From Planosporangium sp963837285 (GTDB lineage Bacteria > Actinomycetota > Actinomycetes > Mycobacteriales > Micromonosporaceae), in NCBI GenBank assembly GCA_963837285.1, contig CAWIMS010000006.1:1-64000 (forward strand): a stretch of 64,000 bases of DNA. Direction: 5' to 3'. The notes beneath the pieces were generated by a model. It was not told the origin of the DNA, searched no databases, and saw only the letters and a list, made by a program, of their open reading frames with translations. Within the stretch, counting starts at the first letter, position 1, and each line of letters opens with the position of its first letter. Position numbers and translations under genes: made by a program. This document shows, in pieces, positions 1 to 8,914 of the stretch.

Positions 1-34
1 TGCATTACTCCGAGGTCGCGGTTATGCCGATGCC
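1..34. repeat. RIT element 1 left terminal inverted repeat
   Basis: The first 34 bases begin TGCATTACTCCGAGG and are an exact reverse complement of 3296-3329. The repeat contains GGTTATGCCGAT at 20-31, which is met by an inverted GTCGGCATAAT at 78-88. The end therefore holds two inverted arms, as expected for tyrosine recombinase binding sites on either side of a crossover region. It may start before position 1. Confidence 0.9.
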
Positions 35-87
35 GGGCGCTCCGGCGCTGGTCAGTGGCGGTGAGCGTGGTCGTGGGGTCGGCATAA

Positions 88-1065
88 TTACAGGGCTTCG
101 AGGAAGGCGAGCAGTCGGTCGGAGGGCTTGTAACGGCCGGGTTTGGTGCCGGTCGGAGTGGTTCGGTCGAGTGCTCGCTGCTTGAGCTCCAGGTCGGCGC
201 GGAGGTAGATCTGTGTTGTGGTAACGCTTTCATGGCCGAGCCAGAGTGCAATGACGGTGATGTCGACACCGGCGTGCAGCAACCGCATGGCCGCCGTATG
301 CCGAAGAACGTGTGGAGTGACGGTTCTGCCGTCCAGGCGGGGGCATCGGGCGACGTAGAGGGCGAGCCGCTGGGCGAGCGCGTCGTGGCTGAGCGCGGCC
401 CCACGGCTGGTCGGGAAGAACACATCGTCTGGCTCGCCACCGCGCTCGGTCATCCACGCCCGGAGAAGCTCGACGCTCTGCGCTGTGAGCGGTGTAACGC
501 GTCGCTTACGGCCCTTGCCCATGCAGCTGACGTGGGACCCGGAGTCGAGATGGATGTCGCGACGACGCAGCGCGGTCAGCTCCGACGCGCGGAGTCCTGT
601 CTGGGCAGCCAAATGCAGCATGGTGTGGTCTCGCCGGCCGGTGCGGGTGTTGCGGTCGGGTTGGTCGAGCAGTTCGTCGGTCTCCTCGTGGGTGAGGAAT
701 TCGATGGTCCGGTGGTCGGTGCGTTTGGCTGGAATCGCGAGGACCCGTGTGATGTCGGCGCTGTGCTCGGGGTGGTGTAGCGCGGCGAACGCGAACAGGG
801 AGTGGATGGCCGCGAGCCGGGCGTTGCGGCTGCGGGTGCTGTTGGCCCGCCCGTGTTCCAGGTGGTCCAGGAACGCGGCCACCGTCGTCGCGTCCATGTC
901 GGTGAAGTCCAGTTTGGACAATGGCTTTGTGGTCCTGTTGCTGGCGAACAGCAGGAGCATGCGGATGGCGTCACGGTAGGCGGAGACGGTGTGTGGGCTG
1001 GCCTGCCGTTGCGAGAGCAGCCGTTCGGTGAAGAACGCCTGCACCGTTGCCGCGACGGCGGTCAC
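88..1065 (-). CDS. tyrosine recombinase, third gene of RIT element 1
   Basis: Third gene of the trio, 325 aa, starting with GTG inside a GTGA overlap with the second gene. It has the XerC/D-like plan: a core-binding domain at about 10-110 and a catalytic domain with Arg in TGLRASEL, His-x-Leu-Arg-His in PHVLRHT, GH in WLGHES and Tyr in IYLRAD. Its stop codon lies in the left inner arm of the element. No truncation is visible. Confidence 0.88.
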   Translation of the reverse strand: MTAVAATVQAFFTERLLSQRQASPHTVSAYRDAIRMLLLFASNRTTKPLSKLDFTDMDATTVAAFLDHLEHGRANSTRSRNARLAAIHSLFAFAALHHPEHSADITRVLAIPAKRTDHRTIEFLTHEETDELLDQPDRNTRTGRRDHTMLHLAAQTGLRASELTALRRRDIHLDSGSHVSCMGKGRKRRVTPLTAQSVELLRAWMTERGGEPDDVFFPTSRGAALSHDALAQRLALYVARCPRLDGRTVTPHVLRHTAAMRLLHAGVDITVIALWLGHESVTTTQIYLRADLELKQRALDRTTPTGTKPGRYKPSDRLLAFLEAL

Positions 1066-1991
1066 GGCCGTCGTCCTGACGGCGATTGGAGCAGGCGAGC
1101 GGCCTCGGCCATCAGCTCGGGCGCGGCGTCGAGGTACCAGTAGGTGTTCTTCGGCGACACGTGCCCCAGATAGGTCGACAACAAAGGTAGTCTGGCGTCG
1201 ATGTCGTCGCCGTTGCGGTACCAGCCCAGCAGGGTGCGGACCGCGAAGGTATGGCGGAGATCATGTGGTCTCGGGCGGCAGGACGGCGACCTCGGGGTGA
1301 GCCCGGCTCGGCGAGCGAGCCGGGCGAAGGTCAGGCCGACGTTGAATATGAGTAGCCGGGTGCCGGCCTGCGACACCAGTAGTGCTGGGCTGACCGGTGT
1401 TGGGAACGAGGCGTCCCGCACGGTCCGGTAGGCGCTCAGCGCGGCGACCGTGCTCGGATGCAGTGGCAGCAGCCGCTGTTTGCCGAACTTGCCGTGCCGC
1501 ACCAGCAGGACGCCGACATCAGGTTCGAAGTCGCTGTCATTGGCGGCGAGGGCTTCGCCGAGGCGGATGCCGGTCGCTGAGAGCAGCCCGATGAGCGTGC
1601 GCATCGTCGCGGTGCGCAGCGGCGTCTTGAGTGTCTCGGTCTGCCGCATCAGCGCGGCGAGGTCCCGGTCGGAGTAGAGGTAGGGCACGGCTCGTTTTCC
1701 CCGGCCGGGCAACAGCCCGGGTGGAATGACCGGCGCTGCTGGGTCGAGTGTGTGCAGGTAGGCGGCGAAGCTGCGGACCATGGACAGGCGCATTCCCAGC
1801 CAGCCCGGGCTGGCCGGTGCCGGCAGCTTCGCCCACGCCACCGCGTCATCGACGGTGAATGCTGCGTGGCCGAGGTCGTCGAGGTAGTCGAGGAACTGCC
1901 GCAGCAGCTTCTCGTCACGGCCGAGGTTGAAGCCCAGGCCGCGCCGCAGTTTCAGGTACTCGCTCAGCGCGGTGCGCAGCTCGGTGGTCAT
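1062..1991 (-). CDS. tyrosine recombinase, second gene of RIT element 1
   Basis: Second gene of the trio, about 309 aa. The catalytic set is visible: Arg in the TGIRLGE region, His-Asp-Leu-Arg-His, Gly-His in TYLGH, and Tyr in WYLDAAPEL. The insert around GWYRNGDDIDARLP between the HxxR and GH motifs is shared with the equivalent gene of RIT element 2 (6640-7620), so the two are orthologous positions in the same type of element. The start ATG overlaps the previous stop (ATGA), which indicates translational coupling. The end overlaps the third gene as GTGA. Confidence 0.88.
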   Translation of the reverse strand: MTTELRTALSEYLKLRRGLGFNLGRDEKLLRQFLDYLDDLGHAAFTVDDAVAWAKLPAPASPGWLGMRLSMVRSFAAYLHTLDPAAPVIPPGLLPGRGKRAVPYLYSDRDLAALMRQTETLKTPLRTATMRTLIGLLSATGIRLGEALAANDSDFEPDVGVLLVRHGKFGKQRLLPLHPSTVAALSAYRTVRDASFPTPVSPALLVSQAGTRLLIFNVGLTFARLARRAGLTPRSPSCRPRPHDLRHTFAVRTLLGWYRNGDDIDARLPLLSTYLGHVSPKNTYWYLDAAPELMAEAARLLQSPSGRRP

Positions 1992-3193
1992 CGGGCCACC
2001 TCCTGCGGCCACGGCATCGCCAGGCCGCGCAGCGCCTCGATGTCGACCTTGGCGTAGACCGCTGTGGTCAACACGCTGCGGTGGCGCAGCACCTGGCCGA
2101 TCTCCGCCAGCGGCGCCCCCGCGGCAAGCATCGCCGTCGCCGCGCTGTGCCGGAGCCGATGGGCGTAGATAGTGCCCAGCCCAGCGCGGTGAGCGGCAGC
2201 GTTGACGACCTGCGTCACGCCGGTGTTGGTCAGACCACGGTGCGGTGCCTTCACCCGGATGAACACCCGCCGGTCCAGGGCTCCGGCGGGCCGGCCCGAG
2301 CGCAGATAGTCCGCCAGAGCCTGCCCGACGTCGGCCGGCAGCGGCAGCCGATCACGATGACCGCCCTTGCCTCGCACGACGACCTCGCCGTGGCGCCAGT
2401 CCACGTCGTCCAACTGCAGCGCCGCGACCTCGCTGGAGCGCAGACCCATACGCGCCAACATGGTCAGGACCGCCAGATCCCGCAACCCGTTTGCGCTGCG
2501 CGTGTCACACGACGCCAGCAGTGTCATGACGTGCTCCGCAGGCAGCCCTCTCGGCAGGCCCGACGGGCGGTGGGCGACCTTGGGCACCGACACCGACAGA
2601 TCGGTGTCGGTCACACCGTCGAGGAACCAGAACCGCAGCAACGCCCGCAACGCTGCGGCGCGACCCTGTACAGTCTTGGGCGCCAACGACCGCGCCCACT
2701 CGGACACAAATGCCGTCACCACTCGCGCTGACAGGCTCGCCACGTCAACGGCATCACCGACTACCACCGTGGACACAAACGGGCGCACCGACAGGACGTA
2801 AAAGGTGGCGACATTGGGCTTCAACCCGCGTTCCGACAGCAGATACGTCCGGAACCGCTCCACCGATGCATCCACCGCTGTCAACATGACGGGCGGCGCG
2901 TCCGGCGCGGCGCCCACATCGCGCAGGTAGCACAGCAGCGGATCCAGCGACGACCGCGAGCGGAAAGCCCGGTAGCCAGCCGCCGCCCGCGCCGCTATGT
3001 AACGGCGAGCCACTGTCACCGTCAAACCAGCTGTGTCCAGTCCCTCACCAGCCAGCCAGCGGCTCAAGTGCGCCACCAGCGTCATATGCTGGCACCGAGT
3101 AGAAAGCGTGTAGCCGAGCCGTTCAAGGCGCTCAGCGAAGCCCACCGCGTGGCGCTCCAAGGGCCCAACCACGCGCGCTCGAAGAAGATCCAT
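1988..3193 (-). CDS. tyrosine recombinase, first gene of RIT element 1
   Basis: First gene of the trio, about 401 aa. An N-terminal SAM-like/core-binding region is followed by a catalytic domain with the family residues in order: the first Arg in the GLRSSEV region, His-x-x-Arg in HRLRH, His in LRHRS, and the nucleophile Tyr in AVYAKV near the C-terminus. Such enzymes break and rejoin DNA through a 3'-phosphotyrosine link. I chose ATG 3193 over an upstream TTG (3202) because GGAGAGG sits 9 bases before it. The stop overlaps the next start as ATGA. In RIT elements the three recombinases are thought to act together, but their division of labour is not known. Confidence 0.88.
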   Translation of the reverse strand: MDLLRARVVGPLERHAVGFAERLERLGYTLSTRCQHMTLVAHLSRWLAGEGLDTAGLTVTVARRYIAARAAAGYRAFRSRSSLDPLLCYLRDVGAAPDAPPVMLTAVDASVERFRTYLLSERGLKPNVATFYVLSVRPFVSTVVVGDAVDVASLSARVVTAFVSEWARSLAPKTVQGRAAALRALLRFWFLDGVTDTDLSVSVPKVAHRPSGLPRGLPAEHVMTLLASCDTRSANGLRDLAVLTMLARMGLRSSEVAALQLDDVDWRHGEVVVRGKGGHRDRLPLPADVGQALADYLRSGRPAGALDRRVFIRVKAPHRGLTNTGVTQVVNAAAHRAGLGTIYAHRLRHSAATAMLAAGAPLAEIGQVLRHRSVLTTAVYAKVDIEALRGLAMPWPQEVAR

Positions 3194-3295
3194 CCTTGCC
3201 AACCTCTCCAGTCGATGGAGAAGCCAGCGTCAACCCGCCAGGATTATGCCGACAACACGAGTCCAGACCTACCTAACCGGGCTCGCTCCCGCCGT

Positions 3296-3329
3296 GGCAT
3301 CGGCATAACCGCGACCTCGGAGTAATGCA
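3296..3329. repeat. RIT element 1 right terminal inverted repeat
   Basis: Exact reverse complement of 1-34, ending AGTAATGCA. The inner inverted arm ATTATGCCGAC lies at 3243-3253, mirroring the left end at the same spacing. Confidence 0.9.
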
Positions 3330-3357
3330 CGTTATTCCGACATCGGAATAACGTGCA
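3326..3357. repeat. outer palindrome beside RIT element 1
   Basis: A perfect palindrome with a 2-base centre. Its half-site core is GTTATTCCGA (3331-3340), with TCGGAATAAC at 3343-3352. It lies between the right inverted repeat and the point where IS256-type transposase coding resumes (GTGCACTTG at 3353). It resembles the internal arm GTTATGCCGA of the element's own ends. I infer it is a recombinase site carried by, or left by, the element. Confidence 0.75.
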
Positions 3358-3874
3358 CTTGATCAGGTCGGCGATGAAGTTCGTGTCCTACACCGACCGC
3401 AAGAAGATGGTCGCCGCGCTCAAAGACATCTACACCGCGCCCACCGTGGAGGCCGCCGAGACCGCGCTGCTCGCCTTCGCTGACTCCCCGTTGGGCCGCA
3501 AGTACCCGGCCGCGGTCGCGGTGTGGGAACGGGCCTGGGAGCGGTTCATCCCGTTCCTGGCCTTCCCACCCGAGATTAGAAAGATCATTTACACGACAAA
3601 CGCGATCGAGTCGTTCAACTACCAGATCCGAAAGATCATCAAGAACCGTGGTCACTTCCCGACAGACGACGCCGTGGTCAAGCTGATCTGGCTGGCCATC
3701 GCCGACATCGAAGACAAACGCGCCCGCCAACGCGCCGCCGAGGCCGGCAAGCCCGCCAACTCCCGCACCGCCCCGCCACGGCTGGTCGAAGGCGCCGGCG
3801 TGCACGGCTGGAAGCAGGCCCTCAACTCCCTGGAAATCTTCTTCCCCGGCCGTATCCCCGTCGATGCCCGATAG
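3353..3874 (+). pseudogene. IS256 (Mutator)-family transposase, C-terminal part
   Basis: The reading begins directly after the outer palindrome of RIT element 1 and encodes about 173 aa of the C-terminal half of an IS256/Mutator-type DDE transposase. Conserved stretches include VHLIRSAMKFVSY, the IYTTNAIESFN motif with the last catalytic acid (Glu), and the K-NRGHFP region typical of the family. The N-terminal half is missing from the window and would lie left of position 1 if RIT element 1 inserted into an intact gene. The right end of the IS is probably near 3917, after GGTTACACGGAAATTCTGAC. Confidence 0.85.
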
Positions 3875-3919
3875 TTGATCCAGATAGGACGGTTACACGG
3901 AAATTCTGACAGGCTCCAG

Positions 3920-4576
3920 CGTGCAGAAACCGGCCCGCCGTGCCCTCGAACGCGACGAGGCGGCCATCGACGCGTGGCGTGGACACACCTGGACCCAACT
4001 CGTGGAACCGCCCGAGCCCGCGGGGCATGGATCTGCTGCGCCGACGAGTCCGGCCTGAACCTGATCCCACCGGTGCGTACCACCTGGGCGCCCCGCGGGC
4101 AGACCCCGATCCTGTACCACCACTGGCGGCGCGGCGATCAGCTCAGCGTCGCGGCGTTCGTCTGCTACCACCCCGACGGGCGCCGGGTGCGGCTGCTGAC
4201 CGACCACACCACCGGCGCCTACACCACCGCCACCCTCATCCAAGCGCTGCAACGCCTACCAACCGTGCTCGACCACGCGCCGGTGACCCTCGTCTGGGAC
4301 GGGCTGCCCGCCCACCGCAGCACCGCCATGAAGACCTGGCTCGCCGACCAGCGCGACTGGCTCCAGGCCGTCGCACTGCCCGGCTACGCGCCCGAGCTCA
4401 ATCCCGTCGAACCCCTCTGGTCAGCGATCAAAGGCAAAGACCTAGCCAACTACGCCGCCACCGACATCACCGACCTGTGGCACACCACCCGCCGCGCTCT
4501 CGCCCGTATCCGTCGCAACCCCACCTTGCTGTGGTCATTCCTGGCCCACACCGGCCTCCAAATCACCACAACCTGA
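3920..4576 (+). pseudogene. IS630-family transposase, truncated and frameshifted
   Basis: The C-terminal two thirds of an IS630-type DDE transposase. The first catalytic Asp is in CADESGLN, the second in VWDGLPAHRS, and the Glu lies in the region YAPELNPVEPLWS. The start of the fragment reads in another frame (QKPARRALERDEAA... at about 3919-4020), so a single-base frameshift separates it from the main frame. Upstream sequence is replaced by the IS256 end, so the element was interrupted by IS256. The IS630 right terminus is probably in the A+T-richer stretch about 4577-4615. Confidence 0.8.
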
Positions 4577-4921
4577 TCACGAAAGATCTTTAAATGGTTC
4601 CGGGATGAGCCTGGCGGGTGCCCGTGTATTGGCCAGGTGGTGTCCGGCATGGAGGCGGCGCGAGCCTGGTCTGCGGCTTCTGCGCGGAACGTGGGAAGGC
4701 GAGCGTCGACACTGTCGGCTGGCCCCGGGGTTGGGGCGGGCGGCGAGAGGGAGCGCGCCGGGCAGCAGAAACTGTGAGGCGTTGAGTACCGTCGTGGCGC
4801 TTGCTGGCGGACCGGCTCGTAGTAGTGGGGAAGCGCCTGTAATGGGCGTGGAGCGAAGGGGCCGGCTCATCTGTGGTTTGTTCGCGCGAGCAACCGGGGG
4901 AGTTCCCTCGGGAGGAGACGA

Positions 4922-5517
4922 GTGGGCAGGTCAGGTTCGCAGGACAAGTCTTTTGTCATACCGAAACAGCTGGTGTGGGAGGCGTACAAGCGAGTCAAGG
5001 CCAACAAGGGTGCCGCCGGGGTGGACGGGATGTCCATCGAGGAGTTCGAGTCCGATCTGAAGAACAACCTGTACCGGATCTGGAACCGGATGTCCTCGGG
5101 GACGTACTTCCCGCCGGCGGTGAAGGCGGTGGAGATCCCGAAGCCGCATGGCGGTGGGACCAGGATCCTCGGAGTACCGACCGTGGCCGATCGGATCGCG
5201 CAGACGGTGGTGGCGCTGGAGTTGGAGCCTGGACGGAGTCGATCTTTCATGACGACTCCTACGGGTACCGGCCGCGCCGCTCGGCGTTGGACGCGGTCGA
5301 GAAGTGCCGCGAGCGGTGCTGGAAGAAGGACTGGGTTCTGGACCTTGATGTCCAGAAGTTCTTCGACTCGGTGGATCACGGTCTTATGGTCAAGGCGGTG
5401 ACGGCCAACACCGACAAGCCGTGGGTGCTGCTGTATGTGAAGCGGTGGTTGACCGCGCCACTGCAGCTACCCGACGGCACCGTGCAGGAGCGCGACCGCG
5501 GTACCCCGCAGGGGGGT
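4922..5517 (+). pseudogene. group II intron reverse transcriptase, N-terminal part
   Basis: The N-terminal half of a group II intron reverse transcriptase/maturase. RT0-RT2-like sequence (ANKGAAGVDGMS, PKPHGGGTRILGVPTVADR) reads in the frame starting at 4922. From about 5232 the homology continues one frame over (IFHDDSYGYRPRRSALDAV, then DLDVQKFFDSVDH with catalytic Asp residues) up to GTPQGG at 5495-5516. A one-base loss near GAGCCTGGACGG explains the switch. The frame then runs into the outer palindrome of RIT element 2. The remainder of the protein is at 8999-9664. Confidence 0.85.
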
Positions 5518-5537
5518 TTATGTTCAGCTGAACATAA
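5518..5537. repeat. outer palindrome beside RIT element 2
   Basis: A perfect 20-bp palindrome (TTATGTTCAG then its complement), three bases outside the left inverted repeat. Its half-site resembles the element's own arm TTATGCGCAG, parallel to the arrangement beside RIT element 1. Confidence 0.8.
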
Positions 5538-5540
5538 CGA

Positions 5541-5624
5541 CCCTAATGACCAGTGCTGGGTTATGCGCAGTGCTGGCTTGTCGTGCCTGGTGAGGGCGTG
5601 GCTGGGGGCCGAGCGCTGCGCATA
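5541..5624. repeat. RIT element 2 left terminal inverted repeat
   Basis: 84 bp starting CCCTAATGACCAGTGC, complementary to 8915-8998 with two mismatches. Within it GTTATGCGCAG (from 5570) and CTGCGCATAA (near the inner end) form an inverted pair. Confidence 0.92.
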
Positions 5625-5645
5625 ACTTTCTCGGTTGTGGTGGGC

Positions 5646-6650
5646 TCACAGTTTGGCGAGCCAGTTGAGCAGTCCGGGGTCTTGGTTCCATTCGGGTAGG
5701 TCGTCGGTGACGATGTCGGTGTAGGCGGCTTCGAGGGCTCGGCGTTTGGCTACGATCGAGGCGCGTGCATAGATTTCGGTGGTGGACAGGTCGACGTGCC
5801 CGAGGATGTCGCGGATGTAGGGCAGCGGGATGCCCGCCTCGTAGAGGTGCATGGCTTTGCTGTGGCGCAGGGTGTGCGGGGTGATGTCGGCGTTGACGAG
5901 TATCGGGTCGGCTGTCGCGGTCTGGTATTTGCGAGTGATCCAGGCGATCCCGCCGCGGCTGAGTTTGCTGCGGTGCTGGTTGAAGAACACCGGATGGTCG
6001 TCGTAGCCGGGCCTGTTGAGGCGATGTTCGGCGAGGTAGGCGTCCAGGAGCGCCGTCGTGTTGGCGGTGAGCGGAACGTGGCGGGTCTTGCGGCCCTTGC
6101 CGGTCACTGCGATCAGGGCAGGAGGTTCGAGGCGGATGTCGCGGACGGTGAGGTCGGCGAGTTCTTGGACCCGTGCTGCGGTGTCGTAGAGCGTGGCGAG
6201 CAGGGTCGCGTCGCGGCGGCCGTGCCGGGTGGACCGGTCGGGCTGAGCGAGCAGGCGGCGGGTCTGCTCGACGGTGAGGTGGTGGACGGCTGGTTGGGTC
6301 TGTTTCTTGGCGGGGATGGCGAGGATGTCCTGGCAGCGGGCCAGCTGGGCGGGGTCCTGGGATTGCAGCCACCGGGAGAACGAGCTGATCGCCGCGAGGC
6401 GCTGGTTGCGGGTCGACACGCTGTTGTGCCGGTTGGCCTCCAGCCAGTTCAGGAACCCGGTAACGGCGGCGGTGTCGATGCGGTCCAGAGTGAGCCGTTC
6501 GGGTGGGATGGCTCGGTGGTCGCGGAAGTAGACGATCAGGAGTTTGAACGTGTCGCGGTAGGAGGCGACCGTGTTGGGTGAGCAGCCGCGCAGCCCGGCC
6601 AGGTGCGTGGTGAGGAAGCGGCGCAGGAAGACCGCGAAGTCAGTCGCCAT
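5646..6650 (-). CDS. tyrosine recombinase, third gene of RIT element 2
   Basis: 334 aa. A core-binding domain lies at about 5-105. The catalytic domain has Arg in TAARVQELADL, His-x-Leu-Arg-His in PHTLRHS, GH in ILGHVD and Tyr in EIYARAS. ATG 6650 lies inside the end of the preceding gene, implying coupled translation. The stop lies about 20 bases inside the left inverted repeat's inner edge. Confidence 0.88.
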   Translation of the reverse strand: MATDFAVFLRRFLTTHLAGLRGCSPNTVASYRDTFKLLIVYFRDHRAIPPERLTLDRIDTAAVTGFLNWLEANRHNSVSTRNQRLAAISSFSRWLQSQDPAQLARCQDILAIPAKKQTQPAVHHLTVEQTRRLLAQPDRSTRHGRRDATLLATLYDTAARVQELADLTVRDIRLEPPALIAVTGKGRKTRHVPLTANTTALLDAYLAEHRLNRPGYDDHPVFFNQHRSKLSRGGIAWITRKYQTATADPILVNADITPHTLRHSKAMHLYEAGIPLPYIRDILGHVDLSTTEIYARASIVAKRRALEAAYTDIVTDDLPEWNQDPGLLNWLAKL

Positions 6651-7620
6651 GGCCAGATCCGGCGGTGATGGGTGGGACGACGTCGCCGATGACGCGTTGG
6701 ACCTGGGCGCTGATGTGGGGGTAGGACTCGGCGGTCAGCCGAAGGTAGTAGGCGGTGTCGGAGATCGAGGAATGGCCCAGGTAGGTTTGTAGGACCGGCA
6801 GCAACGCGTCGACGTCCTCGCCGTGGATGAACCAGTCACGCAGGTTGTTGACCGCAAAGGCATGCCGTAGATCATGGACGCGGGGGCCGTGGCCCCTGCC
6901 ACCGTGGGGAATGCGGGCCTGCCACAGAAATCGGCGGAAGTTCTTGTCGACGTTCCCGAGCGTCAGCGGCTGCCCGGCCCGGCCCGGGAAGAACCAGTCG
7001 CCGCCCGAGCGTCCGGCGGCCTGTGCGTGGTAGCCAGCCAGCCTGGCGTGCAGCGGCGCGCTGACGGGCAGGTGCCGGTCCTTGCCGCCCTTCGCGTCGC
7101 GGATCTGCAACACGCCGACGCCGAGGTCGACGTCGTCAACCCGCAGCAGGCGGGCTTCGGAGGCCCGCAGGCCGCAGGCGTAGATCGTGCGAAACAGTAC
7201 CGGCATGACCAGATGCCGCAACGGAACCTGCGCGCAGTACCGGCAGCGGTCGGTCTGGGCGAACAGGGCGGCCAGTTCCCGGTCGGTGTAGACGTGGGGG
7301 ACGTAGCGGGCGGGCCTGGGCAGCACGCCGTTGGGCAGGACGTAGGCCGGCACGCCGCGGCGGCCCAGCCAACGGGCCAACTCCCGGACCGGCGCGGCCA
7401 GGCCCTGCAGGGTCGCCGGGGTGACTGCCCGCCGCCGCGCGGCCGACAGCCACGCCTCGACCGAGGCCTGGTCGGGCACGGCCAGTGCGGGGAACTCGCT
7501 GTGGCAGAACGCGGCGAACCGGGCCAGCACCCGCGCTTCGGCGGCGTACTTGTAGCCGACGGCACGTTTCTGCTCGACCAGCGACGTGATCGCGTCGGCC
7601 ATGGTGATGTCGGGGCTCAT
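6640..7620 (-). CDS. tyrosine recombinase, second gene of RIT element 2
   Basis: About 326 aa, starting at the ATG of an ATGA overlap. Catalytic residues: Arg in ACGLRASEA, His-Asp-Leu-Arg-His, GH in TYLGHSS and Tyr in YYLRLTAE. Like its counterpart at 1062-1991 it has the insert DWFIHGEDVDALLPVLQ between HxxR and GH. It overlaps the third gene by 11 bases. Confidence 0.88.
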   Translation of the reverse strand: MSPDITMADAITSLVEQKRAVGYKYAAEARVLARFAAFCHSEFPALAVPDQASVEAWLSAARRRAVTPATLQGLAAPVRELARWLGRRGVPAYVLPNGVLPRPARYVPHVYTDRELAALFAQTDRCRYCAQVPLRHLVMPVLFRTIYACGLRASEARLLRVDDVDLGVGVLQIRDAKGGKDRHLPVSAPLHARLAGYHAQAAGRSGGDWFFPGRAGQPLTLGNVDKNFRRFLWQARIPHGGRGHGPRVHDLRHAFAVNNLRDWFIHGEDVDALLPVLQTYLGHSSISDTAYYLRLTAESYPHISAQVQRVIGDVVPPITAGSGHGD

Positions 7621-8846
7621 CGTGGCGCCTGCCGCGCCGGCTCGTCCGGGTCCAGGGCGCACTTGGCCAACAGGCCCAGCGACGACTTCAGGTAGACACC
7701 GGTCGATCGAACCGACTGGTGGCCGAGGATGTCGGCGATCCGCTCGACCGGTGTGCCGTCCTCCATCAACTTGGTGGCCAGGGTATGCCGCAGTGAATGC
7801 ATGCCGTGGCGGCGTTGATCGCTGACCGGGACGTGAGCCACCCGGGCGTGCTTGACCAGGATCTGATGCAGATGGTCCTGATCGGAGAACGGGCCGATCG
7901 GGGCGAGGTGGCGCAGGAACACCTGCGGGCAGTCACAAACCGGCCGGCCATGGCGAATGTAGTCGATCACCGCCCAGCCGACCTCTTTCAACAGCGGCAA
8001 CTGCACCCGGTGCCCGGTCTTGGCCTGCACCACGAGCAGCCGGTTGCCCGGCCAGTCGAAGTCGGCGAACTCCAGCCGTTTGACGTCGATGCCGCGTAAA
8101 CCGAGCCGGGTGACCAGCAGAATGATCGCGTAGTCCCGCTTCCCGCACGGGTTGCTCCGGTCGATCGCGTCCAGGATCCGGGCCACGTGGCCGGGATCCC
8201 ACACCGATGGGACCCTGGCCTGCTTGCTGGAGCGCACTGCCGGCACCGCATCCAGCACGGCGGCGTCGAGCAGACCGTCGGCGGCGGCGAACCTGAGGAA
8301 CGACCGCACCGCGCACAGTTTCTGTTCGACCGTCTTGACCTGGTAGCCGGCCAGCGTGGCGACGAACGCCTCGACCACGCCGGCGTCGCAGCGGGTCAGC
8401 CCGCTGCGGGTGCCCACGAACGCGACGAACTCCCCGGCCAACGTCCCATACGTCCGCACGGTCGAGGCGGGGCGCCCAGCCGAGCGAAGCCATGCCTGGA
8501 ACCGGACGATCGCGTCGGCGCCCGGCCCGTCCAGCTTGCTCACCGACCGGGAGTAGCGGCGCAGCACCGCCCCGTGAACCGCGTAATCGGCCAGCATCTG
8601 GGCGACCCTGAACAAATAGATATCGTTCGGTTTGAGCGTGCCTGCCCGCTCCTTGTCGAAGAAGCCGCACGCGGCGTCGACCCACGCCATCGCCACGTCC
8701 AGGGAGAACTCCTCGACGCCGCGGGCGGCGAAGAACCTCTCCAAGCGGCGCCAGCAGCCCCGGTACCAGACCATCGTCGAGTCCTTGTAACCCAGACGCC
8801 GCAACTCCGCGTCCAGTCCCGACACCAACGCAGACACAGTCGCCAT
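7617..8846 (-). CDS. tyrosine recombinase, first gene of RIT element 2
   Basis: About 409 aa. ATG 8846 is chosen because GGAGG precedes it by 9 bases; the longer frame from 8882 lacks such a site. The catalytic domain shows Arg in RLGLRGIDV, His-Ser-Leu-Arg-His, GH in ILGHQS and Tyr in GVYLKSS. It corresponds to the gene at 1988-3193 in RIT element 1. The stop overlaps the next start as ATGA. Confidence 0.88.
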   Translation of the reverse strand: MATVSALVSGLDAELRRLGYKDSTMVWYRGCWRRLERFFAARGVEEFSLDVAMAWVDAACGFFDKERAGTLKPNDIYLFRVAQMLADYAVHGAVLRRYSRSVSKLDGPGADAIVRFQAWLRSAGRPASTVRTYGTLAGEFVAFVGTRSGLTRCDAGVVEAFVATLAGYQVKTVEQKLCAVRSFLRFAAADGLLDAAVLDAVPAVRSSKQARVPSVWDPGHVARILDAIDRSNPCGKRDYAIILLVTRLGLRGIDVKRLEFADFDWPGNRLLVVQAKTGHRVQLPLLKEVGWAVIDYIRHGRPVCDCPQVFLRHLAPIGPFSDQDHLHQILVKHARVAHVPVSDQRRHGMHSLRHTLATKLMEDGTPVERIADILGHQSVRSTGVYLKSSLGLLAKCALDPDEPARQAPR

Positions 8847-8914
8847 CGCCGCCGACCTCCGATCATCCGGGGCCGGCACCATGCCGACCCGCGTGATCAG
8901 AATCGTGGGCGCAC

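Larger units (their letters stand above)
1..3357 (-). mobile_element. RIT-type element 1 (three tyrosine recombinases)
   Basis: Three tyrosine recombinase genes overlap head to tail on the minus strand and are enclosed by a perfect 34-bp inverted repeat (1-34 and 3296-3329). This is the layout known as a recombinase-in-trio (RIT) element. A second, inner inverted pair lies at 78-88 and 3243-3253 (core GTCGGCATAAT). A 32-bp palindrome (3326-3357) follows the right end before IS256-type coding sequence resumes. The left flank lies outside the window, so the true left boundary and any target duplication cannot be seen. All three recombinases keep their catalytic residues, so the element may still be active. 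Confidence 0.85.

Noticed and set aside
232..780. Long plus-strand frame over the third recombinase of RIT element 1
   Set aside because: Antisense shadow of an intact gene with catalytic motifs; high G+C explains the open frame.
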